Part shown: one piece after another, positions 10,956 to 23,900 of the stretch
Numbering within the stretch: position 1 is the stretch's first letter
How the letters are laid out: every line of letters begins with the position of its first letter
Source: Neofusicoccum parvum
Lineage: Eukaryota; Ascomycota; Dothideomycetes; Botryosphaeriales; Botryosphaeriaceae
DNA length: 64,000 nucleotides
Assembly: GCA_020912385.1 (NCBI GenBank)
Contig: CP087221.1
Span: 186,001 to 250,000, forward strand
Reading direction: 5' to 3'
Translations under genes and position numbers: made by a program
The notes under the pieces: generated by a model
What the model was told of the DNA's origin: nothing
The model's database searches: none
The model's input: the letters and a program-made list of their open reading frames with translations, nothing else

Positions 10956-11573
10956 GGCGGGCGATTGGTCTGTCGTCGAGCTTGGGGGAGTCGGGACGGG
11001 GTGTGGGAGACGGATGGCAGGCGAGTACGGCTGGGGAGTAGACGGCTGTCCTCTCATATATACACAAGCCGGCAGGTTAGGCAGCCGCCAATGGCAGGCG
11101 GCCTCCCTGCTATCGTCGATCCCGCGGTGGCTGTCATCTTCCCCACCTGCCCAGCTCTGCGCGACGACAGCGCGTTTGCTCGTCGCCTGCGTCCAGACGT
11201 GCCACGAAAGACGGACCAATGCAGGCTGGCCGGCGGGCGCCTGTGCGCAGGCGACACGGGTGTGCTGGCGGAAATTGGACAGACGGGGTCCACATATCCG
11301 GGCAGTTGCATGGGCAGGCGTATTTAGCTGGCCGAGAGGTGGCTGCTGCCTTGCACGTGTAACGACTGTGGGAGGGTGACGATGGTGGGCAATGCTGTGG
11401 AACGTGCAAATGCAGTGCGGGGTGGGGAGATATGATTGCATGTCGCCGGTCCAGCGAATCGACGAGGATGGCCACTCTTAAACGAAAAAAATATCAATAG
11501 CGACAGAAGAGAGATCCCAGACATACGTGCAACCAGAAACGAACCCCTGCTGCCATCCAGACGAACAGCTCCA
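10956..11573. other. upstream region of the BTB-like gene / 3' flank of the esterase
   Basis: The leader and promoter of the BTB-like gene should lie here. A TATA-like tatata stretch occurs near 11056-11062, about 100 bp before the chosen start. I see no gene. Confidence 0.5.
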
Positions 11574-13484
11574 TCACAACCCCCCCTCCACCTCCCTTGC
11601 CACCCCCTCCCAAAACCCGCAGTCCGCCCTCCCATTCTGCCCATCCACCACGACCCCAAACCCCAGCGCGCCCACATCCAACACCCCACCAAAGAACCCC
11701 CCCGCCACATCCACCACGCGCGGCCACTCCACCGTCGGCGGCAGGCTCAGCCGCTCGCGCCACTCATTCGGATCGCCGACCTCGCTGCGCGCCAGCGACA
11801 CCAGGTAGCTCTGGTACGCGGTCTGGTAGCCCTGCAGCGGCAGCAGGCGGCTGGGCTGCGAGAACGTCGGCGCGATGTCCTCCCCGTGCAGCGCCGGCGG
11901 CACCGCGTACTGCAGGTTGTAGACGGCGGCGGAGGTGTTGAACGCGTCGGCCGCGGCGCGCACGTTGCACGTCACGCGGCTCTGCTCGATCAGCGCGTGC
12001 AGCGCCGCCTGCGGCGACGCCGGGTGCGCGGTGCGGAAGCGGGTCGTGATGCGCGCGGCGACGGCGGGGGGCGGCCAGAAGTAGCGGACGTAGGCGGCGA
12101 AGGCGGGCCAGGTGGTGATGGTGCGGTCGAGGAAGATGGTGGCTTCGTCGGCCGTGTGCGAGAGGATGAGGGCGGTGAGGTTGGGCCAGTGCGCGCCGGT
12201 GCCGTAGGAGACGGTGGGGAGGTGGGGGAGGAGGCTGCCGTCGGTGGCCGGCTGGTGGTTGTGAGGGTTAGTTGGTTGGGGTTGAGATGGGAGGGGGATG
12301 GCAGCTGACCTGGTAGGGTGGGCGTCCTGCGTAGGGGCTGGTCAAGAGTGCCTGGTTGCCTGCCTTGAGTGCCTCCAAGGGTGCTTTGCGGAGGCACTCC
12401 ACGCCCTGCCCTGCACATCCAGCTGCGGCGCTGAAGTTCTGGAATCTTTGCTCGAGAGTGCCTGTGCGGTCCCATTCCATGTCCAAAGCAGGACTCAGAA
12501 GCACCGCCGTGTTGAACAGCGGATCCTGCGTCCCGCCATATGCCGTCAGCAGAGCAGATAGCGAGCCTGCTCCAGCAGACTCACCCCAGGCGGAGACCTG
12601 GTTAGGATTGCCGCCTAGGAGGGAGATGTAGCTGCGCGTCCAGTTGAATGCGGCATGGGTATCGTGCAGCCCAGCATTCGGAGTGCCCTCAGTCTCCATG
12701 GTCGAGCCGGCCAGAAATCCGAAGCCATTGACGCGGTAGTTGGATGCGACGAAGATGACACTGTTGTCGCCAGCGGTGACGATGCCCGTCCCGTTGTTCA
12801 TGTTCTTGCTACCGAGCACGTACGCGCCCTGTGGCCTTGAAATCAGCAGAGCAACACAAATCGGCATCTTCCAGGACGCCTTACGCCATATACCCAATGC
12901 ACAACCGGAAGATTTGCAGTGTTAGGAGCCTTGACAGCCTTCCCCGGAACAAAGACGTCCAAGAACAAACAGTCCTCGGACGAAGGACCGAAGAGGCTGG
13001 CAAAAAGCTCTTCCAGGGCGGTCTCATTGGTGGTTAACCCACTCGACCCGCCCAGCAAGCCCCCAAGCAGGCTGCCAATCCCTCCGCTTGCACTGGAGTT
13101 GGAGCTCGAGGCAGACCCGCTGAAGATGGCGGTCAGGAACTGCACGCAGTTCGGCCCGTAAGAACCGTCACTGAGAGTGTCGTTCTGGAGAGGCGGCTGC
13201 GGCTTCGCGAAACGGTTCTCGCCCGTCGGCGGCGCGGCAAAGGGAATGTTTTTGAAGATGTAGATCTGGACGATGCGGTTTAGAATACATGTTCATTGCG
13301 GGAGGGAAACAGAAGAACGCCATACGTCATTCTCCTGATCGTAGGTCTTTGCCTGGATGCGGGCGTAGGGCAAATTCAGGATTGGCAGGCCACCGTCAGA
13401 TGGTGTTTCCAACCCAAGGGTGCGGCCATGGGCCCAGCCTAACAGCAAAGAGATGACGGCCGAAAATAAAAGTGCGAGATGCAT
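11574..13484 (-). CDS. secreted type-B carboxylesterase/lipase
   Basis: An alpha/beta-hydrolase that cleaves carboxylic esters, probably outside the cell. Four exons (13484-13326, 13265-12885, 12828-12310, 12251-11574) with introns of 60, 56 and 58 bp, all in phase 0, give 578 aa. It starts with a classic signal peptide (MHLALLFSAVISLLLGWAHG). The serine motif GESAGAGS places Ser at about 264. The acid is probably Glu at about 389 (TADEATIF), and the His is in LHGEDI at about 475. An oxyanion-hole Gly pair (YGGAY) forms across the second splice. SEDCLFLDV is the family's second signature. Between the N-terminal part and that signature sits a low-complexity Ser/Gly insert. Fungal homologues include cholinesterase-like and lipase-like enzymes; the substrate is open. 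Confidence 0.92.
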
Positions 13485-14638
13485 CTTGCAGTGCTGTCGT
13501 AGGCGACCATATGCATCGATGCCGTTTCGAAACTTCGTGCATGACCCGCTCTTTATCCTAAGCCAGGGGCACATCGGCCTTCATGTGTCTACTCCGTGAT
13601 CCTCGGTCCGGTCCAAGAAGTGATGTAGATCTGCTCGGCATGCTGGAGGATGTGGGCCTAGAAGCCGGCCTGATATGCAAGTCGATCGCCGAATTGATGA
13701 AGCCGATAGGAACAAGCACCGTTCTTGTGCCTGCCCAGGCGAAACGGCGGTGATCTCGGTCCATTTCAAGGAAAGCTGTGAGGCTGCCAGCCTACACCCG
13801 GAGATCAGCGCGGCGCTCAAACCTCAAACTGGGCAGAAACAAACCTTCTTTTTCCATCGGGAGGACAGTCAGCCCTTTAATAGTGGTGGATGGTCCGGTA
13901 AGACCAATCGGCTTCGAAAGCGTGCGCTCCTTGTGCTCGTTCTCGTATTTCGGCATCTCTGATTGCACAGCCAGAGCCCTCGATGCGGGGTATTATCAGG
14001 CTCCCCTTGTAGCGGGAGGGGATCAACCGAACAGCTGCAGGTACGTTGTTTTATAGTCGCCGTCATCGCCAGTCAGTGTGATGCAGCATCAGTCAAGCTT
14101 TTGGCGATCGCTTACCTAATCCGCCTTCCATCGTCCTGACATGCTGCCACGCTATCCTCACTTCGGGGATGAATGCAGCTATCTAAATCCGGTCATCCTC
14201 GTACCTGCTTCTGAAACACCGTCTACAGCATTCCTGTAGTGAGACACTAGGCAAACAGGAGCTGTCAAACTGGACGGATGCGTTATTTTAAATTTAACCC
14301 GTGTGCCGGTTCTTTGCCTCCAGGGGCTGCCATAGTCTGTGTGCAGGTCACCTGGGTGAGGATGCATTTGGCCAAGGCCGCGCGGAACACGTCGCGAGAG
14401 GCAAACAAAGTTGAAATTATGACCTGTCATTTGAGATAACACCCTTCTCTGCAAGTGGAGTACTCCCCAACTTATTACTCCCCAGAAGCTCATTAAAGGG
14501 AAGGGCCTTGCATGTCCGCCCTTGCTCAATGCATCAGGCCAGACTGCCGCGCGTCAGTGGGGCCTCTGACCATTTTGGATATCCATCGTAACCGTGAAAT
14601 TTCAAAGCGGATCTCCATGTGGTAACTAGTGCTCTCCA
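13485..14638. other. intergenic, esterase upstream and aquaporin 3' flank
   Basis: About 1.15 kb. A/T-rich patches occur (for example ttttaaatttaa near 14285), but I see no gene, repeat or RNA. Confidence 0.6.
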
Positions 14639-15891
14639 TCACCTTTCAATTGTTCCCTTCTCGGCATCAGGGCTCTTTTGGTATGTGTCACCAGCAAAAG
14701 AATGGGTTGAGCAATCCGCAGGGCTGGTTGAGTACACGGATGCTGTCTGCGCGGCGACAGACTGGAGGCGAGACTGGCGCAAGTGTTCGTTGGAGTGGCG
14801 CGCAGTGGGTACAAAAGCCGTCGGCGGCATCAGCGGAGCGTTGCGAATATCGGCAGCACCGTCGTATCCAGAAGAGCTCGGGCCTCGGCGTCCAGCGTGG
14901 GGATCCTCATCGGGATAGAAAACCTCGGCATCACCCTTGTTGAAGTCGGCGCCAGGATTGGCAGTCTCATACTCCAGAGCCTTGATCAGGCGGTACAAGG
15001 CGACTGCCAGAATGGCTCCCAATGCCGGACCGACCCAGTAGATCCAGTGGTAGCCGTCGAAGGTGTGCAGAATCACATCAGGGCCGAAAGAACGAGCCGG
15101 GTTGAGACTTCCGCCGGTGAAGTAGATCCCTAGAACCGTGAGTCCACATCTTCGTAAAGGAAGGGTGCCCGCCTCAACCCACCTCCGAGCTCTGTCATGA
15201 ACAAGCACAGGCCAATTCCCACCGGGGCCAGAAAGGTGCCCTTATGCTTCTCCGCAGCGAGCATGAATATCGTAAAGATCAGCTGTGCTGTGAGGAACAT
15301 TTCAATGAAGAGGCCGCGGACGACCGAGGTTTCCGCACCAAGAGTCGTGCGGACATTGAGGGGACCTGGGAAGAGGCAGGAGACGATGCCTGCAGCGGCA
15401 ATGGCACCGACGATTTGAGTGATGATGACCAAAAAGCCTCTGATCCAACCCACAGCTCCGATCAAGCACAGGCCGAGGGTGACCTGGTTGAACAGTCAGC
15501 GGCGACGCTCATGGCTTGGAAAGGAAGCTCGTACGGCAGGATTGAACAATCCGCCGGAGATGCGGAAGAAGACCCAGACGTTGACAGCTAGGGAGAAGCC
15601 AAAGGCCAAGCTGATATAGAGGAGGACTGGGACATTGGGGTACTTGTTGACGGAGCCGTCCTTGGTGGCAGCGAAGGCGGCGGCGGCATTGGCAACTTGA
15701 GTGGCCGCGAAGGCGAAGAAAAGAAACAGGAAGGTCCCGGTGAACTCGCCAATCATGGCGATGATGTGGTTCCGGGCCTTGGTCGGCAGCCAGCTGAGGC
15801 CATGGACGCGGCGAGGCGGAGGGCGTTCACTGGTCTTGACCCGCATGCCGGGTAGCACAATAGGGTTGTCGGCAGGCTTGTTGATATTCAT
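14639..15891 (-). CDS. aquaporin / aquaglyceroporin (MIP family)
   Basis: A membrane channel for water and possibly glycerol. Exons are 15891-15535, 15483-15183 and 15129-14639 (introns of 51 and 53 bp), giving 382 aa. Both hallmark NPA boxes are intact: GGLFNPAV, spliced between the Ala and the Val, at about residue 117, and GGSLNPARS at about 230. Arg directly after the second NPA is the selectivity-filter residue. Six membrane spans fit, the first with IGEFTGTFLFLFFAFAA. The C-terminal tail after the last span is about 120 residues, hydrophilic and Ser-rich, as in fungal members. An in-frame ATG at 15921 would add ten residues, but the sequence between contains a good acceptor-like ctctgcag, so an upstream exon is also possible. 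Confidence 0.92.
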
Positions 15892-17099
15892 GATGGCTGG
15901 GATTCTGCAGAGACGGCGCATGGTCAGCTATATACACGCGCGTGAAACATGGCGTCTCACCAGGAACTCGCGTCTGTTGCTTTCGGAGGAGGCAACACAG
16001 GCAGCGGGCGGATGGAGGAGAATGGATTCACAGGGCTGAAAGAGCGGAGCGGCAGTGGTGGGTAGGTGATTCACAGGTAGCAATGGCACGAGGCGGCGAG
16101 GAGAGGAGAGATGGGGGAGAGAGGACGGCATGGCGGACAATTGAATTGGCTATGGCTACAGGGCGCGCAGGCTGGACGGCAGGCGCCATGGCGGCGTGCA
16201 GAAGGCAGGCGCGGCGGGCGGTGGTGTTGAGTTGGAGGAGGAGCGGCCGGCACGAGTCAGGCGGGGCCGGGCCAAAACAGACACTGCAACGGACGAGCCG
16301 GCGGCTGGTCTCGGCGTGGAGGAGACGGGGACGAGGACGGGCGCAGCCGATCCGCGCGGAGCCCGAACGGTTTTGGCGCGCGGTGCCCCAGGCGTTCGCT
16401 GCAAGCATCGCCATGGGAATGCTGTGCAGAGCTTGGCCTGCCCGCCGCCTGCCCGCTGCCCGCCGCCCGCTGCCCGCCGCCCGCTGCCCGCCGCTACCCT
16501 GCGCGGTATTTGCTGTGCGCGGCGAGCGACGGCGGGTGATTCTGGGGCGGCGGGTCGTGTGGCCAGGCCGGCACGCGGTCATGTGCAGGCGGCCGGCTGT
16601 CGCGTCGGCGATGCGTCGCATGCAGCGCCTGAGGGCTGAGGGCGGAGGGCCGGTGCGCCCTGCGCTGCCTGTGCTCCCGCGGCCCACTTGACGTGCTCGA
16701 CTCCCAGCTGGCCGGCCTGCATCACCGCAACGCCAGCCTGCGCACCCCTGCGCGTATAACGCCGCAGGTCCGCCAGCGCGCTCAAAGGCCTCCCACACCC
16801 GCTGCCCGCTGCTGCTGCGTCCTGCTGTCTGCTCTGCTCGCCCACGCCCCAGCGCCTCGAGCCTCCCGCCCGCCTCGCGTCCTCTCGGCCCTTCTCACGC
16901 ACCGCCGTGCCCGCCTGCGCTGTGCCACTGCGCCCCGCCCCAGCGCTGCTCCGATCCTCGCCGCCGTCGGCCCTTCCTCCGCGACACAACACCTGAGATT
17001 CCCCAGATGCTCACCCGACACTAGTCTCCTCCAAACTCCAAGCGGTCCTCAATCTCGCTGCGGCGGGCGGAAGCCTGTCGCCCTCCCCACGCTCCCGCC
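15892..17099. promoter_or_regulatory. GC-rich divergent upstream region
   Basis: About 1.2 kb between the aquaporin (-) and PA-TM-RING (+) starts. It is very GC-rich from about 16190 to 16990, with a tandem array (16441-16494), and pyrimidine-rich just before the ligase start. Frames here are long only because stop codons are rare in GC-rich sequence; none looks like a protein family. Confidence 0.5.
16441..16494. repeat. GC-rich tandem array, 14-bp-like unit
   Basis: Repeats of cccgctgcccgccg with slight variation, about three to four copies in the shared upstream region of the aquaporin and RING-ligase genes. It is not part of any supported coding sequence. Confidence 0.7.
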
Positions 17100-19925
17100 A
17101 TGCGCCCACTCCGCCTCCTGCTGTCATTGACGTCCTGCGTCGTTGCAATCACCCTCCTCCTCTACATCAGCATACCCTCGCGCGATGCCGACGTCTCCTC
17201 GAGCCCGCTCGCCCCAGCCAAGAAGAAGAGCAGGCTGCGCGCCCTGTTCTCCTTCTCCGCGCCCTCGCTGTTCCCGCCGTCCGCTATAATCAGCCTGACC
17301 GACGACAACTCCACCTTCTTCCTGGCCAGGCCTGCTGCGTTTGGCCCTCTGCTGCCCACCCGCGGTCTGAGCGGCCAGCTGTGGACAGGCAGCGGCTTCG
17401 GAGGTGACACCCTGAGCCACGGCAGACTCGCTGCCGGCGCCGATGGAGAGCTCGGCTGCAGCGACGTGCCAGGCTGGGACGAGAGACTTGGGAGGGGAGG
17501 CTCCGGCCCGCAGCTCGACAAAACGTCGAGGAAGGGCGCCAAAGCTGTCGTCAATGATGCAGACACCCCCAAGGCGAGCCACCCCAGACGCGGCCCGTTG
17601 AGTGGAGGCTCCGGTGCCATCTCCGCCTCCAAGGCAGAGTCCAAAGCGCTGGACGATGACGGAACCGACGACCATTTCCACGACGCCCTTTCTGGCACCT
17701 GGGTTTCCAGGTCCAAGACTCAAGCCTTGGGGAAGACTGGCTCCGAGGACTCTGATCACGCAGATATCCAGTCTCTGCAGGAGAGTGCTGAGATTGCAGG
17801 CAAGGTCGTCTTGCTCCGCCGTGGCGGCTGTGGCTTCCTGGAGAAGGTCAAGTGGGCCCAGCGGAGAGGTGGAGTTGCCGTCATTGTTGGCGATGACATC
17901 CGTGGCGGCCCCTTGGTCACCATGTACGCGCGAGGCGATACGTCCAACATTACGATACCCGCCCTATTCACATCCCACACCACAGCTCATCTGCTGTCTT
18001 CACTAGTGCCCTCTGGAGGCATTTTCGGGAGCTTGCCGAGCGAAGATGCACTCAAGCTAGGCCTAGGGAAAGCCAAGGCTTCCAAAGGATCGTCCGACGG
18101 TCCAACATTCACCTCTGCCTCCACAAATTCGCGACAGACCACCGTTCGAGCGGCAAGCAAGAAGTCATCCAAGGGTGGATCGTCTAACACTGAGGAAGTT
18201 CATGTTGACGTTACCAAGCGAGGAAAAGGTGGCTGGTTCCGCTCGCTCCTCGCATTCTTTGGTGCTAGTTCCTACAAAGATTCAACCGCAGAAGAGAGCA
18301 GGAGACCGCCTAGTAGTGGGAATATTGATTGGATTCTTGTGGAAGATTGGGAAGACGAGGAGCCAATGAAAGCGAAGAGCGCCACTTCTGTTGCACAGAA
18401 GACGAAGGCGACTTCGTCTACTCTGCCTTCAAAGTCTTTGGATGACTTCGTCATTGGCGTGCAAGACTGGCGAGACCCCGATCTCCTACCTCCTAAAACC
18501 GAGTCATCGACAAACAAGGATTCCAAGGCACAGTCGACTGGGAAGAAGGCGGCTGGTGATTCATCGCCATCAGGGGGCAATGCTTTCCCTGGAAGCGGAG
18601 AGTACGCTGAACCTGGCAACGGCAAGACCAAACCCATCACTTCTGACAAGAGTGCGTCGGCAAAAGGAAAGGAGCAGGGGGAACACGGCGGCTGGTTCAG
18701 CAACATGCCATGGAATAAGCACTCGGACTCGAAGTCGAAGGACGAGCCCAAGCCATCCCCGGCATCGTCCTCCAAACCGAAAGCAAGCCTCAAGAGCACT
18801 CCGACATCATCTATAGATGTTGCTGCACAGAAGCTTCAAGCTGGCTCACTTGCAGACCCTGAAAGACACGAAGGTCTTTGGGTCACCCTTACGCCGACCA
18901 GCATGTCTAACAGCCCCTTCTTTGATACCCTACTTGTACTTGTTGTCAGTCCCCTGGTCACCTTAACTGTAGTATATGCCCTTCTGCTCCTGCGATCTCG
19001 TATACGACGCCGTCGCTGGCGCGCGCCCAAGTCTGTTGTGGAGAGATTACCAGTTCGCACATACCAGACGCTCAACTCCAATGATAGTTCGGCTTCGACT
19101 AGCCCTATTGCTACACCTGCAGCAGGCAGCCCGCGAACACCGTTGCTGCAATCGTCAAGTTCAGCTCCTGTTAGTACGTCACGCAGCCGACCAAGGAGCA
19201 GAACTGCTGGAGACGTGCCTGCGAACAGCTTTGGTGGCACGAGTGGTCGCTCGACAACCCTCGAACATGAAAAAGCCGAGACTGGACTTGCAGCTTGGAG
19301 GCGGAAGTATGGTGGTCGTCAGAAGGAGTGTGTTGTCTGTCTTGAGGAATACGTGGATGGCGTCAGCAGGGTCATGAGTCTTCCTTGCGGCCACGAATTT
19401 CACGCCGAGTGCATGTGAGTATATTGAACCTCAATTAGCACGCCAAGACGACGCTAACACTCTCTTAGTACACCATGGTTGACAACACGCCGTCGCACAT
19501 GCCCAATATGCAAGGGCGACGTCGTTCGCAGCCTTGCATCTTCATCTCAGCCTCACGCTTCAAGCTCATTCTCATCCTCCTCAAGCTCACACTCTCCTTC
19601 TCCCTTCCGTGGCTCGACTAGACCGCTTCTTGGCACTCGCCGCAATTCCGAACACGACGATGATGATTTCCAAGACGAAACTGCCCAGACACGAAATGAT
19701 TCACCCTCGGCGGCCAGACCAATCAGTATTTCTAGCATGGAGAGTCTCGATGAGCATGATCTCGAGCGCGGACGGCGCCGTGATGAGGACGGTGGCATCG
19801 TGTCGTGGGCACGCGATGGATTGCACGATTTGCAGTCATGGGCTGGCAGCTTTTGGAGCAGCCGGAACGGAAGGGGGAGGAGCGCCGAGAGATTCGGTGA
19901 CGAAGGCTTCGATCGGAGCCGATAA
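17100..19925 (+). CDS. PA-TM-RING E3 ubiquitin ligase
   Basis: A membrane E3 ligase probably acting on endosomal or vacuolar membranes. Exons are 17100-19414 and 19469-19925; a 54-bp intron with a GCTAAC branch site lies inside the RING domain. The product is 923 aa. In order: a signal peptide or anchor (residues 1-26), a lumenal protease-associated domain at about 230-300 (GKVVLLRRGGCGFLEK), a long Ser/Lys-rich disordered stretch, a membrane helix at about 607-629 (LLVLVVSPLVTLTVVYALLL), a basic stop-transfer, and a C-terminal RING-H2 at about 744-790. The RING reads CVVCLEEY...CGHEFHAEC, then across the splice ITPWL...CPIC, so all eight zinc ligands (C3H2C3) are present. This matches the RNF13/RMR class. 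The tail is Ser-rich. It is divergent from the aquaporin gene. Confidence 0.92.
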
Positions 19926-20972
19926 GCGTGTGCAAAGTTCCGCTCGGCGATTTGCATAACTGCCCATTGTTAAGGACCACGTGCGACTAAAGAATTAGGA
20001 AGATAGGAAAGGCGAAAGGTTACGGCGAATCGCAAAGACACACAACATAGTGCTGGCGGCTCTCTTCTCCCCGTTTTTGTTCCCCGTAGGTTTCGGCGTT
20101 TCTGTTGCTCCCCTCTCAGCACCTACCGCCTCCTCCAGCTCCGCCCACGCGGAGTTGCACGAGCAGCGTGGCGGTTGCTGACCGGGAGGTGTCTGGGGGT
20201 CTCCTCTCGGCGGCGCTCTATTGATTCTCAGGCTTTGGTGGTGTTTTTTCTTCCTACCCGCGTTTTCCTTTCCAGCCTTTCCTTTTTATCTGTGTGTTTG
20301 GACGACTTGTTTTGTCTAGCATGGCGGCGGAAACGGGGAAATTCAATACGGGGCGCCTGCGCAACTGTGGCGCGCTATCTACGCTCTCACACGCACAGCC
20401 CCATCATAGTGGATTGATTACTTGTATACATGCAGGGGAGAGCACATCGGTAAACTACTCCCGTGGCTTGACTCGACTGTGCTGTGTGATGCTGGACTGG
20501 GATAATGCTGATTTTGACACCCCGGTGTTGCTGTTTGTGCAATCGCGAATCTGTCGGTAAGGTGCTCTGCCCGAAGGGTATCGAGAGACTGCAATGCCGG
20601 ATTGATGCTTTGATGGGGGTATGGAGCGCTCGCCAAATTGCGACGGCGTGGTAGGCAAGGAGTCATAGCCCAGAGAGGGATCCCAACGCTGACGCTGCTG
20701 CTCATATGATAATATTCATAATCCATTCCAGGTAAATAGGTACTTTAGCTATCTCTGACTCAGTGAGCACAGTGTCAGAATGATCAGAACGTCATCAACC
20801 CCGAGCAAGCGAGTGTCCCGTATTCGAAGCAAATGCAGCTATAAAATCCCTTTCCCGATCCGTATCGGAACTCCTAAGCAATCCGTTCACTCTCCCGCTA
20901 TAGTCAATAGAAGGAAGCCTCTCACGACCGCTTGGCCATCGCAAGAATCCCTCTAGTTCGATAGCTGCCACT
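19926..20972. other. convergent intergenic gap
   Basis: Shared 3' flank of the RING-ligase and ankyrin genes. T-rich and pyrimidine-rich stretches (20040-20300) may belong to the ligase 3' UTR. I see no gene. Confidence 0.6.
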
Positions 20973-23900
20973 CTAATCCTGCTCCTGCAGGAGCTCTCCA
21001 TCCTCGTCATACTTGAACTCGCACCAACGCGGCCCGTTCCAGCAAGCAATCTCGTCCTTCGGGTCATCCTCCTCCTCACCATCAAACTCCTCGTTAGGGC
21101 GGACTCTGCGGGTCCTGAAGTTCGTCTTCTGCCTCTTGCCCAGTCTCCTTGCAACCTCGTTCGCCTCGTTCAGGCTGACGAGCTTCCTCTTTGCGCCGCC
21201 AGCTTCGCTGTCCTTCTGCATGCGCTCACGGCACAGTGCCCAGACGGCAGAGAGCGAGTTTTTCTCCTCGTTGGTATCCTTCGGGAGGAACCTCTCGGGA
21301 GCACGGTGCACAAGAGGGTCTTGAGTGCCGCCAGAGTGCCAGTGGTAGCCTTGCTGCGGGTCCTTGGGGATGCGGGGCGGGCTCTCGAAGCACTTTGACG
21401 TCCAAGTGTCTGCAACCATCTCGGCGGGCGTACGGCCGGTTGAGTTCTCGCGGTACAGTAGCTCTGGGCGCTTGTCGAGGATGATACGCATGAGACGGGG
21501 CAACTCCCTCTTGGTAACAATATGAAGGGGCGTGTCGCCAGCGCCGTCAACCATCTCGAGTTCTTCAAGATTCTGAGACAGGGAGAGGAGGTGCTCAAGA
21601 ATCGGGCCATCGTCTCCATTGGCCTGGCTGCGAAGCCAGTTGGACAGCGGTGTCGCTGCCTCGGAGTTCCGTTCCCTGAACAGAGAGGGGATGAGACGCT
21701 TGTCTACCAGCTCCAGCATCTTGAAAAGCTCAGCTGGTTTACGTCCCCAGCCTGAGGAAAGCAAAGCGTGGATAATATTACACCACGATGAGTCGCGGCA
21801 CGTCTGGTCCGCTCCGGCTGCGATCAGTTTCTTCGCCGTGACATACCGACCCAGGGAGAAGGCAAGGTGGAGTGGAGTCTGGCCAGTGCTGCTAGCTTTG
21901 GTCTCCAGTGTCTTTGGAAGAGCGCTCATGAGGTAGTTCAGGATCTTGGGGGTCTCGTCAGATTTCCATGGGCCGATGATTGCACAGTGCAGGACAAGCT
22001 TCTCTGTAGCAGGGTTAATATGTGTCTTGGTCATTCGGATGGGGGTGGACAGAAAACCTACGTCTCAGATCAAGCCAGTCGGAGATAGCTCTCTGGATGC
22101 CGCCATTCGCCTTAGCCAAGTGCTTGAGCCTCTTGTCATCCTTGTTCTTCTCCGCAAACTCAGCATAGCACCTTATCGGCGCATCGCTCAAGAACCATTC
22201 GATAGACTCAAGATTTCCTTCCAATGCAGCCTGGAGAAGCGGGGGATGGTCGTTACTTGCGCGCGGGAGGGACTCTCCTCTTCCAGCTAATGCCCAATCT
22301 GCTCTCTTCTTGCCATGAATAGATAAGCCTTGGTAGTACTTCGGCTTCTCAACAATTTCGACGCCGCTTCTCTTGATGAGCTTGTCCAGTGGAAGCCCAA
22401 CGCCAGTCTGCTTGATTAGCTCGCCTAGACAACGGGTACGACCAAGACGCATAGCAAAGGTGAGATCATCCACGCCCCTGGTATAGAAAGGAACGATCGA
22501 GTCCTCGCCGTCGGGCTTGTTGTATTGCGCAGTGTATTCTGCTCCCCACTGCAGCAAGGTATTTAGTAGGTCCAAGTCGTCTCGCTCAATGGCATACTGA
22601 ACCAGATTGCCAGATCGGGCATATTGCCACTCTCCTGCCGTAGGGTGCGAGGCAAGGCCAATGACGGAAGATTTAGGTTTATCCATCTCGGTTCGCGGAA
22701 TCGAGCAGCCCCAGTCGAGGAACGCTAATGGAGAAACAGTGCTTCGGACTTGAGTCGCGACTTCTCCAATGTTTTCGATGGTGAACTGGTCGTCAATGAT
22801 CTCCTTAAAGACCTTGATGTCGTCCTCGTCTTCGCTTGCTTCGCTGGCCTGGCTGGACTCGTAGTCAGAGTCCTCCTCATCCATCGTGTACCTCTCTTGA
22901 CCGCTCTTCTCTCTCGGCTTGTACTGAGCTTTCGCGATCTCCAATATTCCCCTTGCACAGTCCAAGTGGCCACGCAAGACAGCGATCTGGAACGGAGAGT
23001 ATCCATCGGAGTTTTCAACAGCAATTTTCAAAGGAAATTGATCGCGCAATTCACCCCAGAATGTCAGAGTGAGCCTCTTGATTGCCAGCAGGTCTCCCTT
23101 CCATGCGGCCTCAAATCTGAAAGAAACAAATTATTAGCATCGTGTTCAATTTCATCATGATGCATCAGATCATGACCATCGAATGCTGCATGAAGGATCA
23201 GAGAGGAAGATAGGCACTCTACACTTACAGTCTGATATAGCCATCCCTCTTCGTCTCGGTGAGATCTGGAACCCGAAAGTTGAATTGAACCTTCCAGGGC
23301 TGCTTCTTGACGTTCTGGTCGCTATGTCTGTGGGAGCCTCGGCTGTGGTGCTTCCTGGGGTTCACATCGGGATGGAGCTGGACAAAGGTCTTAGCCGCCT
23401 TGGCTACGAGTTCCTTCTCAACCTCTTCGAACTCCTTCAGAAGCTTATCCACCGCCTCTCGCTTCTCTCTGATGCCCTTCCGCTCTTTCGCATTTTCGAC
23501 GCTCTTTGCGTGGCTCTTCATTGCGTTCGTGTAATTCTGAAGGGTTTTCTGAACGGCTTTCACGGCAACCCACTGTTGGTAGCTGCCGTTCTCATAGGCA
23601 TTGATGAAATCCTCGCCACTACCCTCAAATTCTGGCTCGGGAGGAGTGAGGTCAACACTGTCGTCATACTTTCGTAATTCTTTCACCTTCTGGCGCACCA
23701 GGTCGAGCAAGCTTGAGCCATGATCTATCACATAGGCGTAATTTTCCTGGACAAGTTGCCAAGATTGAGTAGTAAGAGCGTTCGGGTCAGCTCCGTTCTT
23801 GAGAAGCTGTAGAACCACATCAGGGAGTTCTGAATCAACAGCTGTGACGATTGGCTGATTGACATGCTGACGGTAGGTCTTCATGTTTCGGTCTGTGTCG

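Noticed and set aside
9987..11441. A 484-codon minus-strand Pro/Ser-rich frame over the BTB-like gene
   Set aside because: Only its short ATG-containing piece is used as exon 1; the rest is out of frame with the BTB-like region and is low complexity.
1593..13484. A secondary-metabolite cluster around the P450 and the esterase
   Set aside because: No polyketide synthase, peptide synthetase, terpene cyclase or cluster regulator is present, and housekeeping genes lie between them.
15942..16798. Frames of about 250 codons on both strands in the aquaporin/RING-ligase spacer
   Set aside because: GC-driven open frames with no domain and no splice partners.
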